Positions 26,301 to 39,170 are shown, counted from the first letter of the stretch. The stretch is 64,000 nt of DNA from Ophiocordyceps camponoti-saundersi (nom. inval.) (GCA_003339415.1 PDHQ01000127.1:29178-93177), one strand, 5' to 3'. Translations and numbers: made by a program. The notes: a model not told the origin generated them from the sequence alone.

Positions 26301-27069
26301 ATAAATAATTTTATTTATTTAATATTATTTTAAAGTACTTTATTTTTTCTTCTTATTACGGTATTATAGTTTAGTTTCTAATATAATTTTTAGGTAATAT
26401 AAGAATAAGTTTATAGATAATATATTACGTATATCCTAACCCTTAAAATTATAATAAGTATAGAATATATATATAATCTCCTCTCTTAAATAATCTAGGA
26501 CTAAAAGTCTAAGCGTAATACTATAAGCGTTAAACTATATTATAACTAAACGTTTATTAATAAAATTATTAATTTCTTATCGCTAAACTTTCCTTTATAT
26601 TAAGAATAGTAACGCTAATAGCTTATCTGCTTATAGCTTAGGCTAATATTATTTACTTAACTATTATTTAGTTATAAGTTTAGTAACTAGATTACTTTAT
26701 AATTATTAAGGACCTTTAAGTATAGTCTTTATAATAGCTATAGTTAAGGAAAGAAGATTAAAATCGATAAGGGGGTAATAGTAAGAAGTAAGAGTATAAT
26801 TTATATAAAAGTCTATCTAAGTTTATATATATATAGCTTACCTTATTAATCTAAGGGGCGTAGCTTATAAATAAAGTAATCGGGTTTATAATAAAATATA
26901 TAAAGTCTAAACTAATAATAATATTTCTAATTAGCTGCAGTTTTATAACTTACTTAGGTTAGCGCTAATAACTTAGTTTAATAATTTAATCTAGTTATCG
27001 TTATTATTCTTAGAAGTTAAGTTCTTAGAAGAGGTCTTAAAGTCGTTCTCGTTATCGCTATTTATATTT

Positions 27070-27540
27070 TTAAATATTAATTTAGGAAGCTTAATAAACT
27101 TCCTTAAGATAAATAGGGCGTTAAGCGCTAGGACTAACTTCTATCTTAGCGATATAGCTATTTATAGGCCTTATAAGGCTACTAGTATATTACCTTAATT
27201 ACGATCTTTAATTATTAAAATACCGGTTTTAATATAAATAATAGCGTTAATATTAAAAAGCTAAAGTATACCTAATAGAAAAGGTAAGTTATTAACTACG
27301 TTATTATTTTTAAGCTTAACGATCGCCTAGACTTTTTTAATTACTCTAAAAACGTTTATATTTAGGATAGTAAAGTTATAAATAGGAATTTACGATCTAT
27401 CTATAACTTTTATAGCTAGCTTACTAAACTTAATATCTTTTAAGTTTATAACGGGGATTTTATTATAATTAGCAAAATCGTAGTTAATAAAACTTACCTA
27501 AAACTCTTAGTCTATTATTATATTTTTATTTACTAGCTTT
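27070..27540 (-). pseudogene. Retropepsin-like (aspartic protease) relic of the Gypsy element
   Basis: A minus-strand frame reads FINYDFANYNKIPVINLKDI, KLAIKVIDRS, then VVNNLPFLLGIL(stop)LFNINAI followed by IYIKTGILIIKDRN. The order (start of a small domain, hydrophobic flap region, then PFLLGxxWL and a charged strand) is that of retrotransposon proteases; the TGG of the Trp is now TAG. The Asp-Ser/Thr-Gly active site should lie just upstream, where a lone Asp before a stop is visible. Downstream a Gln-rich stretch (many TAA/TAG) continues to about 26800. Confidence 0.5.
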
Positions 27541-30160
27541 AGGGACTTATTTTTACTATTAACTTAGAATAAGATAGTATATAGAACTTTAAAAGTTTTA
27601 TAATTTTTAGTTTCTTTAATTAAATAGGTATTTATATCTTACCTAGCTAAGTTAACTCTATTACTACTAATATATACTATTTTAAACTTGCCCTTACTCT
27701 TACTTTTAGCCTTTATCTTAATAAAGGTCTATCTCTTACGTAACGAGAGATACCTAAATTACTTAGCCCCTTTTAAACTTACCTGCTAGAAATCTATTAG
27801 ATTAATAAGTATAATAAATCTCTTCGCTAGTTTAATCTAATTAATATTACCTAGGCTATCTCTTACTTAAATTTCCGCTAAACTTTTAGCTCTCTTTTTC
27901 TTATTAGCTATTATACTCTTCTTAGCACTTAATAGTCTTAGCTAATTAAGCACTTTAGGCGTTTTATAATATAAGGTTACCTCTAAGTTTAAATTATTCT
28001 TAAATATTTCCTTTAAAAGTATCGGGTTAATTAATCTCTTTTTAATCGGTAGTTTACTAAGTCTTACCGCTATAACTAGCACCGTAAGTATATCGTAAAC
28101 TATTTCGCTAAGCTTAATATTATCCCTATTAATTATAGCGATAAATTTAAATTTAGCGGGGAGTATATTAGTATTATTAGTGCTATCTATAACTTTCTTT
28201 TTAGATTAATTAATTCTTAAGCTAATAATATTAATATAAATAGTTTTACTCTTATTTATAAAAGTATTATAAAGTTTCTTAAGCGGACTCTAGCTAAGGT
28301 TCCGCTTTATAAGATTCTAATACTTTAAGTTAACTTAATAAGCCGTAATAAGCTAAGCTATTTATAGCGGTGCTATAATTATTTACTAGGGGGGTAGCTA
28401 TAAGCCTCTATTAATTAAAGTTAATCTTCTTAAGATATTTTTCTCTTAACCTTAAAGCTATTACGCTTCGGGAGTAATATAAGATATAGCGTAGTGCTTA
28501 AGTTACCTATATTTAAAATAAATAACTTAGTTTAGTAGAAAGGAAAGTAAACTATTTATATATATATTAGTCGAGTTTTTTAGGTTTACTTAGTTAACTT
28601 ATCTATTATTATTATTACTATAGCCTTCGCGATAGCCTCCGTAATACTTACTCTAGTAATTATTCTAACGGTAGTTATTTAAAAAGCGATAAAACCTACC
28701 TTAACCTTTATAATAAGTCCTATAATTTAAGCTATTAAGATAATCTATCTAATTTAAACGAATATTATTTCTAAAATATCCTATTTAGTTAAGTTAGTCT
28801 TAGTAGCTTACTATAATTATATTAATAATAGCTTAGGGAGTTAATATTTACTAATAGGGCTTATATCCTAATCTCTCCTTAACTAATATATTAAGGGAGT
28901 AACTAAACTTCTCTTAGAAGAGCTATCGTATAATTAAAGCTATTACTACCTGCTTATAAGCTTAAGGCTTAACTTATTCCGTAAGATAAATATTCTTAGC
29001 TACTTAGACAATATCTTATACTTCTATAAAACTTAAAGCTATTATAGCTTATTAAGTAGTTATAATATATTAAAGTTCTTAGTTAGCTATACTTATAATA
29101 AACTTTTAGATAATTATACTAAGTATAGCTATTTTTAATAAAGGAAGGACTTATATAGCTAATACTTAGTCTTATCCCCTAATAAACTAAAATATCTAGC
29201 GAGTATAATTATAATATATTTAAAGTAACTTACTATCTTACTAGCTAAATATTATTAGTACTTAAAATTACTATAAGATATAGTTTAAAGTAAATCTTTC
29301 TTTAAGTAATATTTATAAAACTTTTAAATTTACTTCGGTTACTATATTATTCTTAGTACTAATATAGATATTATAAAGTAATATATTACTATTAACGAAA
29401 TCGGCAGCTACGCTTACTAAGCTAATATTAATTACTCGGATCTTATTATTATAATAAAGTATATCTTTATTTAAGTAAATAAATATAAGGTTAATTATTT
29501 TTAACTAATAATAAGCGCTATATATCTTATTAAACTTACTAATATCCGCTTATATTAGGGGCTTAATTTATTAGCTATACTTACTATCTTAATAAGGCTA
29601 ATCTTAGGAGGCTATAAGGTTAAGCTAATACTTACTTAAGGTATATATAGCTAATACCTTTATAATAACGTTATTTAAAAAGATTAGTTCTAGGTTATAA
29701 ATAAAGTAAGATAAAAGATAAGACGCGAAAAAATAAAGGCTAAGTTAATTTAGTATATCCTAGGTTATATATATATATATAAATAAAGGAAGAGAAGAAG
29801 AATAAAATAATAGAGAGTAGAAAAAAGGGGGCAACTCGTGTCTTATCGAAAAAGGAGTTAATATAGTTAGTAAGGCAGGACTTATCTATTATCTCCTTTA
29901 ATTAAGGCAGGCGACGTAGTAAGACTACCTTATTAATCCGTATAACTTCCCGATTATTAAGCGAATTATTATTAGGAAGGAACTTAATTACTAAGTAAGT
30001 AAGTTAGTTAAAAAAAGAGTAAAAAGTAAAGTTCTTAATAATATCTTAAAAGCCTTAAGTTTATTATTATATTAAGTTAAGTATAGTCGCGTTCTTAAGC
30101 GTATACGGTAATTAGTAATTAGTGCTAAAAAATTAATCCCCCCCCCCTTATCTTAGTTAC
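27541..30160 (-). pseudogene. Putative Gypsy gag/5' internal region
   Basis: The stretch between the protease-like relic and the right (5') LTR should encode gag. Stops are dense and I cannot point to a CCHC knuckle, whose Cys and His would both become Tyr after RIP. The part nearest the LTR (about 29760-30160) is non-coding, with a GA-rich run near 29790 and a C10 run at 30138-30147. Confidence 0.35.
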
Positions 30161-30368
30161 TAGCTAAATAAGCTAATAATAAAGGGATTAAATAAGCTAA
30201 TTATAAGTATAAGAAATAAGCTTAATACGAAGATTAATAAGTGCTTTTATTTATTAATATATATATATATCCTTTAAGAATAGCTGCCCCCTTATATAAG
30301 CAGTTAAGTAAATATTAATTATATAATAAGAATAACGTAATCCCTTTTTAACCTTCCCCTTTTAGCTA
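30161..30368 (-). repeat. 5' LTR (right) of Gypsy-like element
   Basis: 208-bp partner of 21043-21250, starting TAGCTA and ending TTTAGCTA. Most differences are C/T or G/A, but the partner's first base differs by a transversion, so the terminal base assignment is uncertain by one or two bases. Confidence 0.8.
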
Positions 30369-30384
30369 TAAGTATAGTATATAC

Positions 30385-30600
30385 TTACTTATTAGTAAAA
30401 CACGCCGTAGTACGTACCTTTTTATAAACTTACTTCGCCTATTAATAATAGCCGGTACGTACTTAACTACTTTACTTTTAACAATATTTTATAAAAATAT
30501 AACTATTATTAGTTTTTTTTACTATATCGCTAAGGCTAAAAGTTAGATATAAAAAACTAAGCGGAGGAAGCTATAAAAGGTAAAAAGAAACTAAATATTT
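30385..30600 (+). repeat. Fragment of the Copia element 2 LTR family
   Basis: Matches 52785-52990 and, in its second half, 56240-56400. Shared cores are CTTTTAACAATATTTTATAA-like, ATATAACTATTATTAGTTTT, AAAAGTTAGATATAAAAAAC and GGAGGAAGCTATAA. It starts within about 20 bp of the Gypsy right LTR, so the Gypsy element may have inserted at the edge of this older solo LTR. Confidence 0.7.
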
Positions 30601-30674
30601 CTACTAATATTCTTATAACTATTATAGATATTTATAGACGCCGCGAAATAAGTTATAAAAATTAGAAATATAAA

Positions 30675-31272
30675 TAGTTCGGCGATAGTAAGAGATATGC
30701 GAAAATAAAACGGACGTTAAATAAATATAGAATATAATAAAAAACTATTAAAGAGTTTAATTAAATAATACCTTAAGCTTCCCTTTCTTTTAAAAGCTTT
30801 AGGAGATTAAGATATAAGGGGCGCTTAAAGGTTAAGATAAGATAGTAGCTATTACTAAGTATATAACGTAGTTTAGTTTCCGTAGAAAATAAAGGAATTA
30901 AGTAATATAACTATCTTAAAAGTTATATATTATAAATCGAGTATTAAAAGGTACTTATAGTAAAATTTTTACTAAACGGGATTATAGCTTTATCTTAAAC
31001 CTTATACTTTTATATAACGAATTACTTATTTAAATATTAGTTTAGAGGACTAAGGCTATTAATAAAGTAGTTATTACCTTACTTCTCTTTATTTCCTTTA
31101 TCTTTTTATAAAAAATAACTTCTTAGGAGAATTACTATTAGGCTTATACTTATTTAGCTAAAGATCGCCTCTTCTATTAGTTAAAAATAATAGTAACTAA
31201 GGAAGTTACGCCTTATAAGGATCTGCTACGCTTACTTAGATTACCCCCCCCCCCCCCCCTTACTTACTAAAG
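30675..31272 (+). repeat. Family M repeat, copy 3
   Basis: Near full length. The C-run at the 3' end, which is CTTCTTCCCC in copy 2, is here an uninterrupted run of 16 C (31244-31259). Confidence 0.75.
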
Positions 31273-31910
31273 TAATATAACGGCAGTAGTAGATATACTT
31301 AAGGAAAAATATAATTTAGCCTTTTCTAGTAAGCTATAAAAGGTATAAATAGCGCTTAATTAAATAGTAACTTAACTATTTCCTTATCTTAGGAGCTTCT
31401 AAGGATTAGAAGATAAAAAGCAGTTAAGATAAGATAAGGGCTATAACTAAGTATATAGCGTAAATTAGTTCTATCGAAAAGAGGAATATATTAAATAATA
31501 CTTAGCCCTCTAACCTTATATTTATAGCTATTTTTAAAGTTATATATTAAGTTAAGTTTTAGAGCAAACTTATAGTATTTTTTTTTTTAGCTAAAACCTT
31601 ATTAAATAGAATTATAACTTCGTTTTAAACTTTATACTTATTAGTAAGAATTACTAATTTAATTACCCGTTTCGAAATTTTAAGAGTTTATTTAAATAGT
31701 TATTCCTTTCTTTTAGCTTATTCCTTCTATTTTCGTATAGTAAATCGACTTCTTATTATTTTCCTTATAGGGAATTACTATCTAGCTTAACCCCGTATAG
31801 GAAGGGATACCGCCTTATATTAGTTAAAGATTTCGGTTACGTAAGAAGTTACGCATTCTAGATATCTACGAAGCTTACTTAAAGTATTATTCTCCCCGTA
31901 TAAAAGAAGC
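31273..31910 (+). repeat. Family M repeat, copy 4
   Basis: Begins with ACGGCAGTAGTAGATATAC near 31279, one of the best-preserved 5' ends, and follows copy 3 head-to-tail. The 3' end reads GTATTATTCTCCCC near 31890. Confidence 0.75.
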
Positions 31911-32168
31911 TTATTATAAATAAAAGTAATATAAGTAACTAAGAAGATATAATATAATAAAATAGGCTTATTTATTATATATTAAGAATAAAGGAATATT
32001 TAAAAGGCGTTTAAATAAAGATTTATTTTCTTTCTAAGTATTCTTATAATTACGAGGGTTTATTATATATATATTATATTTTCTATAATTACGAAGAAAG
32101 GAACTAGTTTAATATAGTTTAATAGCTAATAAGTATATAGAAATAGATTATAAGATAATATTCTTCTA
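31911..32168. other. Spacer between family M copies
   Basis: A+T-rich; no feature recognised. Confidence 0.4.
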
Positions 32169-32806
32169 TTATATATAGTTTAGCGGTAGTAATAGATACG
32201 CCTAAATAAAAATAAGCGTAAAACTTAGCTAGGGGATTTCTAGGGCTTATATAGGGTTTAATTAAATAGTTTCTAAACCTTTTTCTTTTCCTAAAAATAT
32301 CTAAGGATTAAGATACGAAAGGTAAATAATATAGGACTAGAGTTATTATTAAGTATATAGCTTAGATTAGTTTCCCTTAAAAAAGGAAGAAATTAAGTAA
32401 GTAATTAGCCTCTAACTTTATCTTTATAGCTTTTATAAAAATCGTATATCGTAAGTTAAGTCTTAAAGAGGGCCTTAAGATAAAAACTTTACTAAATAGA
32501 ATTATAACTTTATTTTTAACTTTATACTTTTATATTATAAATTACTAATTTAAATACTTACTTTAAGGTCCCTAATACTTAATTAAATTAGTCTTATTTT
32601 CCTTTCTCTTTCTTCTCTTATCTTTATATAGAAAACTAACTCCTTATTATTTTCTTTATAGAGAATTACTATCCGGCTTTTTCCCTTATAGCTAGAGACC
32701 CCCCCTTATATTAGTTAAAGCTTTTAGTTACCTAAAAAGTTACGCTATTTAAGTATTTACTAAGCTTACTTAAGGTATCCTTCTTCCCCCGCTAAAATAG
32801 CTTATA
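32169..32806 (+). repeat. Family M repeat, copy 5
   Basis: Full-length copy with the 5' end TTTAGCGGTAGTAATAGATA and the 3' end CTTCTTCCCCCGCTAAA. It forms the left edge of a larger duplicated segment whose partner starts with copy 7. Confidence 0.8.
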
Positions 32807-33894
32807 TTTAAAAAAGTATTATATATTATACTTATTTATATATAAAATTTTATATAAGATTATTATTATTATTATAACTAAGTAATATATTAATAATTAA
32901 AAATATTAGCTTATTTAACTATATTATTATATCTTATAAAGCTTTAAGTATTTACTTTTTAATTTTTAAAGAAATAGTAATAATAATAGCTATCTTTTTA
33001 CGTAAATTATTAAGCTTTTCCTAAAATATTTCCTAAAAGTTATTTATTAACCTAAATACCGGTTAGGGTAAAAGGAGAAAGATATTAATATTTATTATAA
33101 AAAGTATTAATTTTAAAATATAGGATTATAATTCCCTAATACTAAACTTAAGAGCTATTTAGTAAATATAAAAATATAAGTATACGTTATTAGATAAAAT
33201 ATCCTTACTAATATAAGCGAAAAGGTTATAGTCTTTATCGGCGAATATTTCGAAGCTAATATTATCCGATATAATATTATCCTAGCTAATAAGGGGAGAA
33301 TCGTAATATAGCTTATAATAATCGTAAATATAATACTTAGTATAAGTATATTAAAAAAGGTATTAAAATATAAAAAGATATTATTCTAAGAGGTTAAGTT
33401 AAATATAATAGGAAAGGGGTAATAACTTATAAATATTAAAATTAGTTTTATTTATCTATCCCCTTAATATACTTATAAGATAAGAGAAGTAATAAGAATA
33501 AAAAATATATAAGAGTAATAACGAGATAGGAGACGAATAAGAGAAAGAGAAATAATAAGTATATACTTAGGAATCGATATTCTCGAAATATAATATATTC
33601 CGATATAGATAAAGGTAATATAGGTAAAATACTTAGTTTTAATAAGTAATCGTAATATCTAAATATTTATAATTAAATAAAATATAGCGGGTATTAAGTA
33701 AATATAAGGTATTATTACGATTAATTTAAGATTTTATATAAGAGGACTAAGGTTATAGTTAGGCCGTTATTCTAATCTTTCGTTAGAGGTAAGGGAGGTA
33801 AATAAAAAAGAGAACGGGGAAATAGGGGCTAAAAAATAAAAAATATCGAATAAGATAGTTAAAAAGGGCAAAGATAGAAGAAAGATAAGATAAG

Positions 33895-34490
33895 TAAGAA
33901 AGGAGAAAAAGGAGAGGGGGAGTAAAATAATATTAATATATATAATAATAATACTAATATATAAAATATTAAGTAATAATAAGACTTTTTTTTTTTTTAT
34001 AAATATATTAGAGTTTAGGGAGTATATAAATAGATCTCCGGAATAATATTTAACGGCCGTAAAGGTTTAAGAGAGAGATAATAAGGTATATAAGGTAATA
34101 AGTTATAATTAATAGAATATAAAAGATTAAATTCTAAGCGGAGAGGAATAATATATAGTATTATAAATAATTAGTTTAAGGGGGCGGAGATAGAAGATAG
34201 GATAAGTAAAAGAGGAGGAGAAGGAGAGGGGGGTAAAATAGTATTTATATATATAATAATAGTGCTAATATATAAAAGATTAAGTAATAATAGGAGTTTT
34301 TTTTTTTTTTTCTTATAGATATATTAAAGTTTAAGAAGTATATAAATATATCTCCGGTATAATATCTAATAGCTATAAAAGTTTAAAAGAGAGATAGTAA
34401 GGTATATAAGGTAATAAGTTATAATTAGTAGAATATAAAAGATTAAATTCTAAGCGGAGAGGAATAATATATAGTATTATAAATAATTAA
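33895..34490 (+). repeat. Two direct ~305-bp repeats
   Basis: 33895-34185 and 34200-34490 match along their length. Each has a GGAGAGGGGG run, a T-run, ATCTCCGG(A/T)ATAATAT, then AAGAGAGATA(A/G)TAAGGTATA and GATTAAATTCTAAGCGGAGA. The second leads straight into the 77-79-bp array. Confidence 0.75.
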
Positions 34491-35038
34491 GCAGTTTATA
34501 ATTAGTAAAATATAAAAAAGATCGAATCTTAAGCGAAGAGGAATAATATATAATATTACGAATAATTAGATAATTTATAATTAGTAAAATATAAAAAAGA
34601 TTAAATCTTAGGTAAATAGGAATAATATATAATATTATAAATAATTAGATAGTTTATAATTAATAGAATATAAGAGATTAGATTCTAAGTAGATAAAAAT
34701 AATATATAATATTATAAATAATTAAGTAGTTTATAATTAGTAAGATATAGGAGAGATCGAATCCTAAGTAGAGAGAAAAGATATATAATATTATAAATAA
34801 TTAAATAGTTTATAATTAGTAGGATATAAGAAAGATTAAATCTTAGGTAAATAAGAATAATATATAATATTATAAATAATTAAATAGTTTATAATTAATA
34901 GAATATAAGAGATTAGATTTTAGGCGGATAGGAATAATATATAATATTATAAATAGTTAGACAGTTTATAATTAGTAAAAATAAGAAATCGGATCCTAGG
35001 CGGAGAGGAGAATATATAATATTAAAAAAGTATAAATA
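34418..35038 (+). repeat. 77-79-bp tandem array, eight units
   Basis: The motif (A/G)TTTATAATTA(G/A)TA starts units near 34418, 34494, 34573, 34652, 34729, 34808, 34887 and 34964, and a ninth degenerate start is at 35039. Steps are 75-79 bp. Each unit continues with GGATCGAATCCTAAG-like sequence in several RIP variants, then AATATATAATATTATAAATA. The array ends before a purine-rich stretch. Confidence 0.85.
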
Positions 35039-35340
35039 GTTTAGGTAAAAAAGGGTAAGTAAGTAATAAAGTAAGGGAATACGGAAGTTATAAGGGGATA
35101 GACTATAAGATAAGGGGCGTATAGTTAAGATTAAGAGAGAGAAGAGGTTTAGTATACTAGTAAAAAATAAGTATAAATATTTATATATAAAGGTCCTTAA
35201 AAGGGATAAGCTATAAAAAAAAAATAATAAGAGAAAAGAAATATAAGATATATAAACTATATAAGTATTAAAAAGATAAGGGGTTTAGTAAAGTATTTAA
35301 AACTTAAATATATATATATCTAAAGTTTGGTAAAGAGAAT

Positions 35341-35591
35341 AAGCTAGAAAGAGAAATAATAAAAAAAAAATAAAAGAATATACTTATATTAAAGAGTAAA
35401 ATTATATAATAAAGATAGGAGGTATTATATATTTAGGTACCGTAGCGCGTAATAAAGGGGATATATTAAGCGTGACCGTAATTTATAACTAAGATAAGGG
35501 GGTGTTTAAATATTAAAAAATAAGCTAGTTTATATATATAAGATATAAAAAAAAAGTTAATTATATACGGAGAGATTATAATAATACTTAA
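35341..35591. other. Purine-rich low-complexity DNA
   Basis: A and G dominate the plus strand. No frame or repeat family recognised beyond short A-runs. Confidence 0.4.
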
Positions 35592-35860
35592 GGGGCGTAA
35601 CTTCTTATATAATAATATCTATAATAGATATAGGGGTATCCCTAGCTATTAAAAATAGGCCGGATTATAATTATTTATAATAATTAGTTAAGAAGTTAAT
35701 TTTCTATATAAAAGCGGAAAAAAAAAGAAAATAGCTATTAGATTATTTAATTAAACTATCTAAATATCTAAAATAATATTAAAGCTAGTAATCCGAAATA
35801 TAAAAATATAAAATTTAAGGTATAAATATAATACTAGTTAATATTTTTTTTTTTTTTATA
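35592..35860 (-). repeat. Family M fragment, inverted (copy 6)
   Basis: The reverse complement of the family M 3' half: GGGGCGTAACTTCTTATATA near 35594 corresponds to the AAGTTACGCC terminus, and TTAATTAAACTATCTAAA near 35750 to the internal TTAATTAAATAG. It is the only clearly inverted copy and is truncated near a T-run. Confidence 0.6.
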
Positions 35861-36467
35861 GTAAGCGGTCTCTAAGACTCGCCTTATAATATATAACTTC
35901 TATAATAGCCGCGAAGAGAAGCTTAAAAGCTAAAGATTTACTATTTTCTTAATTTATAAAGAGGGGGGCAGACTATACTATATACTCCGATTATAACCGC
36001 TATTTTACCTTAGCTAGCTTTATAATATTAATTTATAAACTCTTAGAGATAAAGAAAACGTAAATATAAATTAATATAAAGCTATATAAGTTTATAATAA
36101 TATATTATCTTTATTTAGCGTTTATCTAAACGTTTACTTAATCCTTTTCTTTAAAGAAAACTAAAATATAATATATATTATTATTAGCTATAATATTACT
36201 AAGTCTGCGTAGATAGCTTAAAATATATAAGAATAATAAAGGCTATAAAAATAAGGAAACTATTTTAATATACTTATTAAAATCTAAAAAGGTTTTATAT
36301 TTTTATTTAAAGTTATTATTTTTTAATATATCTAAAATATCCGCGAAATAAGTATATATTATAATATATAGTTATATTATAATAACGGTTAATATTATAA
36401 TATTTTAAGATATATATATAAAGGAATATATTATAAGTTATAATATATATAATTAAATATTATTTTC
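35861..36467. other. A+T-rich DNA, no gene recognised
   Basis: Mixed sequence with a short less-altered patch near 35975-36010 (CAGACTATACTATATACTCC). No supported feature. Confidence 0.35.
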
Positions 36468-37083
36468 GCAGCGGCGATAAATATACTTAGGGAAAAAGGC
36501 GCGCTTACCTTAGTTAGGAAACCGCTAGGAGCTTATATAAGGTTTAATTAAATAGTCCCTTAACTTTTTTTCCTTTTCTTAAAAGCTATTAAAAGTTAAT
36601 ACGCAAAGGTGGCCGATTTAAAATAAGGGCGATTACTAAGTATATAATATAGATTAGTTTTCCCTCGAAAGAGGATAAATTAAGTAAGTAATTAGCCCCT
36701 AACTTTATTTTTATAGCTATTATAAAAGTTATATATTATAAGTTAAGTCTTAGAGAGGACTTATAGTAAAAACTCTACTAAATAAAATTATAACTTTATT
36801 TTAAACTTTATACTTTTATATTTTAAATTACTATTTTAGATACTTATTCTAAAGTCCTTATTACTTAATTAAATAGTTCTTATCTTTTTTCCTCTTTTTT
36901 CTCTTATTTTTATATAAAAATTTAACTTCTTATTATTTTCCCTATAGAGAATTACTATCCGGCTTATCTTTTTATAGCTAGAGATCCCCTCTTATATTAG
37001 TTAAAAACTTTAGTTACTTAAAAAGTTACGCCCCTTAAGTATTTACTATACTTATTTAAGGTATCCTTCTCCCCCTACTAAAT
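36468..37083 (+). repeat. Family M repeat, copy 7
   Basis: Full-length copy starting GCAGCGGCGATAAATATACT and ending CTTCTCCCCCTACTAAA. It heads the second copy of the segmental duplication. Confidence 0.8.
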
Positions 37084-38560
37084 TATATAATAAAATAATA
37101 ATTATTATAATAAAGTAAATAATTAATAACTAAGTATATTAAACTAAGTTAAAGCTTTATTATATAGTATAATTCTTAAGGTATTTGCCTTTTAATTTAT
37201 AAAGAAGTAATAATAATAGTAGCTATCTATTTACGTAAAGCTTCGAGCTTTAACTAATATATTTCCTAAATATTATCTATTAACTTAAATATTAAATAAG
37301 AGTTAGGGAGAAAAAGGTTTTTCCTTATAAAAAAAGATATTAGTCTTAAGGTATAGAATTAAAAATTAGTCGCGCTAAACTTAATAGCTAGTTAATAAAT
37401 ATAAAAATAAAGATATATATTATTTAATAAAATATCTTTATTAACGTAAGAGAAAGGGATATAATATTAATTAGTAAATATTTCCGAGATATTATTATCT
37501 AATAAAATATAATTATAATAGCTTAAAGGAGAATAGTAATAGAGTTAGTAATAGTTAATAGTATAATACTTAATATATATATATTAAAGAAAATACTAAA
37601 ATATAAAGAGATATTAGTTTAAGATATTAAGTTAGATATAATAAGGGGGATATAATACCTAATAAGGATAGGGGTTAGTTTTTTTATTACTTTTTTTAAT
37701 ATATATAAGGTATAAGGGAATAATAATAATATAAGTATATAAAAGAAAGAAATAAAAAGTAATATATACTTAAATATTAGTATTTCTAAAATAGAGTATA
37801 TTATTATATAAATAAAGATAGTATAAATAGAAAACTTAATCTTAATAAGTAATTAAGATATTTAAGTAATTTTTATTAAAAAAAATATATTAAGTACTTA
37901 ATAATTATAAGGCGTTATTATAATTAGTAAGAGATATTTTATAAAATAATTATAGATATTATTAGGACGCTATTTTCTAGCTAGTAAGGGTATAATAAGT
38001 AAGGAGAGGAGAAGAGGAGGAGAAGGATAAGATAGAGTAAGTAAGAGAAAAATAAAAGGAGAGTAGAATAAAAGGTAATATAAAAAATAATAATAGTAAT
38101 ATATAAGTAATTTAAGCTATTTAAAAAATATACTTTTTATATAGATATATAATAATATAATAAAGTTAAAAAATAAAAATTTAAGAGATTAGCTATAAAA
38201 GTTTAAGTAAGATAGTAAGGAGCGTAAGATAATAAGTTATAGTTAAAAAAAATATAAGATATTAATATTAGAATAGAGAGGAATTAAATATAGTATTAGG
38301 AAAGATTAGATAATTTAGGTAAAAAGGAATAGGTAGGTAATAAGTAAGGTAATACGAATATTATAAAAGAATAAACTATAAGATAAGTTAAGTAGGAGGA
38401 GTTTAGTAAATTAGTAAAATATAAATATTAAAACTAAAAAAACTTAAAGAGGATATAATAAGGGAAAAGGAAAATTAAAAAAAAAAGTATAAGTATATAT
38501 ATATATATAAGGATAAATTATATAAAAAAAGAGTAAATATATATATATATAAGAGAATAT
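37084..38560 (+). repeat. Segmental duplication, copy B
   Basis: Co-linear with 32807-35340 but without the ~305-bp duplication and with only one recognisable unit of the 77-79-bp repeat (about 38235-38330). The simpler structure suggests that the arrays expanded in copy A after the duplication, or contracted here. Confidence 0.65.
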
Positions 38561-38574
38561 ATATATTAGAGCGG

Positions 38575-39170
38575 TAATAGTTATACTTATACTTAAAGAA
38601 AATATATATAAGTTTAAGATAGGCGCCTTTTAGGGACTTATATAGCGCTTAATAAAATCCCTAAACTATTTTTTTTTTTCGTTTATAAGACCTTCTAAAG
38701 ATTAATATAAAAAGCGGTTAAAATAGGAAAGCGATTATTATAAACTAATTTACGGTAATAGCTAATATATAGAAAAGATAAAGTACGCGTTAATATTAGC
38801 TAAGGAGCTTTTAAGAGCTTATATAAAGTTAAATTAAATAGTATCTTAACGCCTCCGTCCCCTTAAAAGCCTCTAAGAACTAAAATATAAAAGGGGTTAA
38901 GATAAGATAGAAGCTATTAAAAAGTATATAGCGTAAATTAGTTTCTTTTAAAAAGAGGAAGAAATTAAAGAATAATTAGCCCTTAACCTTATCTTTATAG
39001 CTATTTTAAAAGTAATATATAATAAGTTAAGTCTTAAAAAGGACTTATAGTAAAGATTTTAGAAAAACGAAATTATAACTTTATTATAAATCTTATACTT
39101 TTATATTACCAATTACTAATTTAAATACTTATTCTAAAGTTTTTTTTTTATACTTAATTAAATAGTTTTT
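38575..39170 (+). repeat. Family M fragments, copies 8 and 9
   Basis: A 5' fragment (about 38575-38740) is followed by a longer copy (about 38750-39170) that contains AATTAGCCCTTAACCTTATC and TTAATTAAATAG but stops before the 3' terminus. Confidence 0.6.

Larger units (their letters stand above)
21043..30368 (-). mobile_element. Ty3/Gypsy-like LTR retrotransposon, RIP-inactivated (~9.3 kb)
   Basis: Two 208-bp direct repeats enclose ~8.9 kb whose minus strand reads as a pol relic. An aspartic-protease-like region lies at 27070-27540, and the end of an RNase H-like domain at 24890-25330. That order puts gag towards 28000-30000 and integrase below 24900. The protease-RT-RNase H-integrase order and the RNase H tail point to Gypsy rather than Copia. 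I could not fix a target duplication with confidence; TATAA occurs at both junctions but would require a non-canonical LTR end. A run of ten C lies at 30138-30147, just inside the right LTR. Confidence 0.72.
32807..35340 (+). repeat. Segmental duplication, copy A
   Basis: Matches 37084-38560 in the same order. Shared stretches include the AGTAATAATAATAGCTATCT region (32977 and 37208), a TTAATAAAATATC(T/C)TTA region, the AAAGGTATTAAAATATAAAA region and a GA-rich run before the tandem arrays. Both copies follow directly on a family M element, so the duplicated unit spans at least 2 kb including it. Copy A is longer because of the local duplications inside it. No gene is recognisable; the plus strand is strongly purine-rich from about 33780. 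Confidence 0.65.

Noticed and set aside
34418..35038. CRISPR array
   Set aside because: Units are contiguous 77-79-bp near-identical repeats without unique spacers, in a eukaryotic setting.
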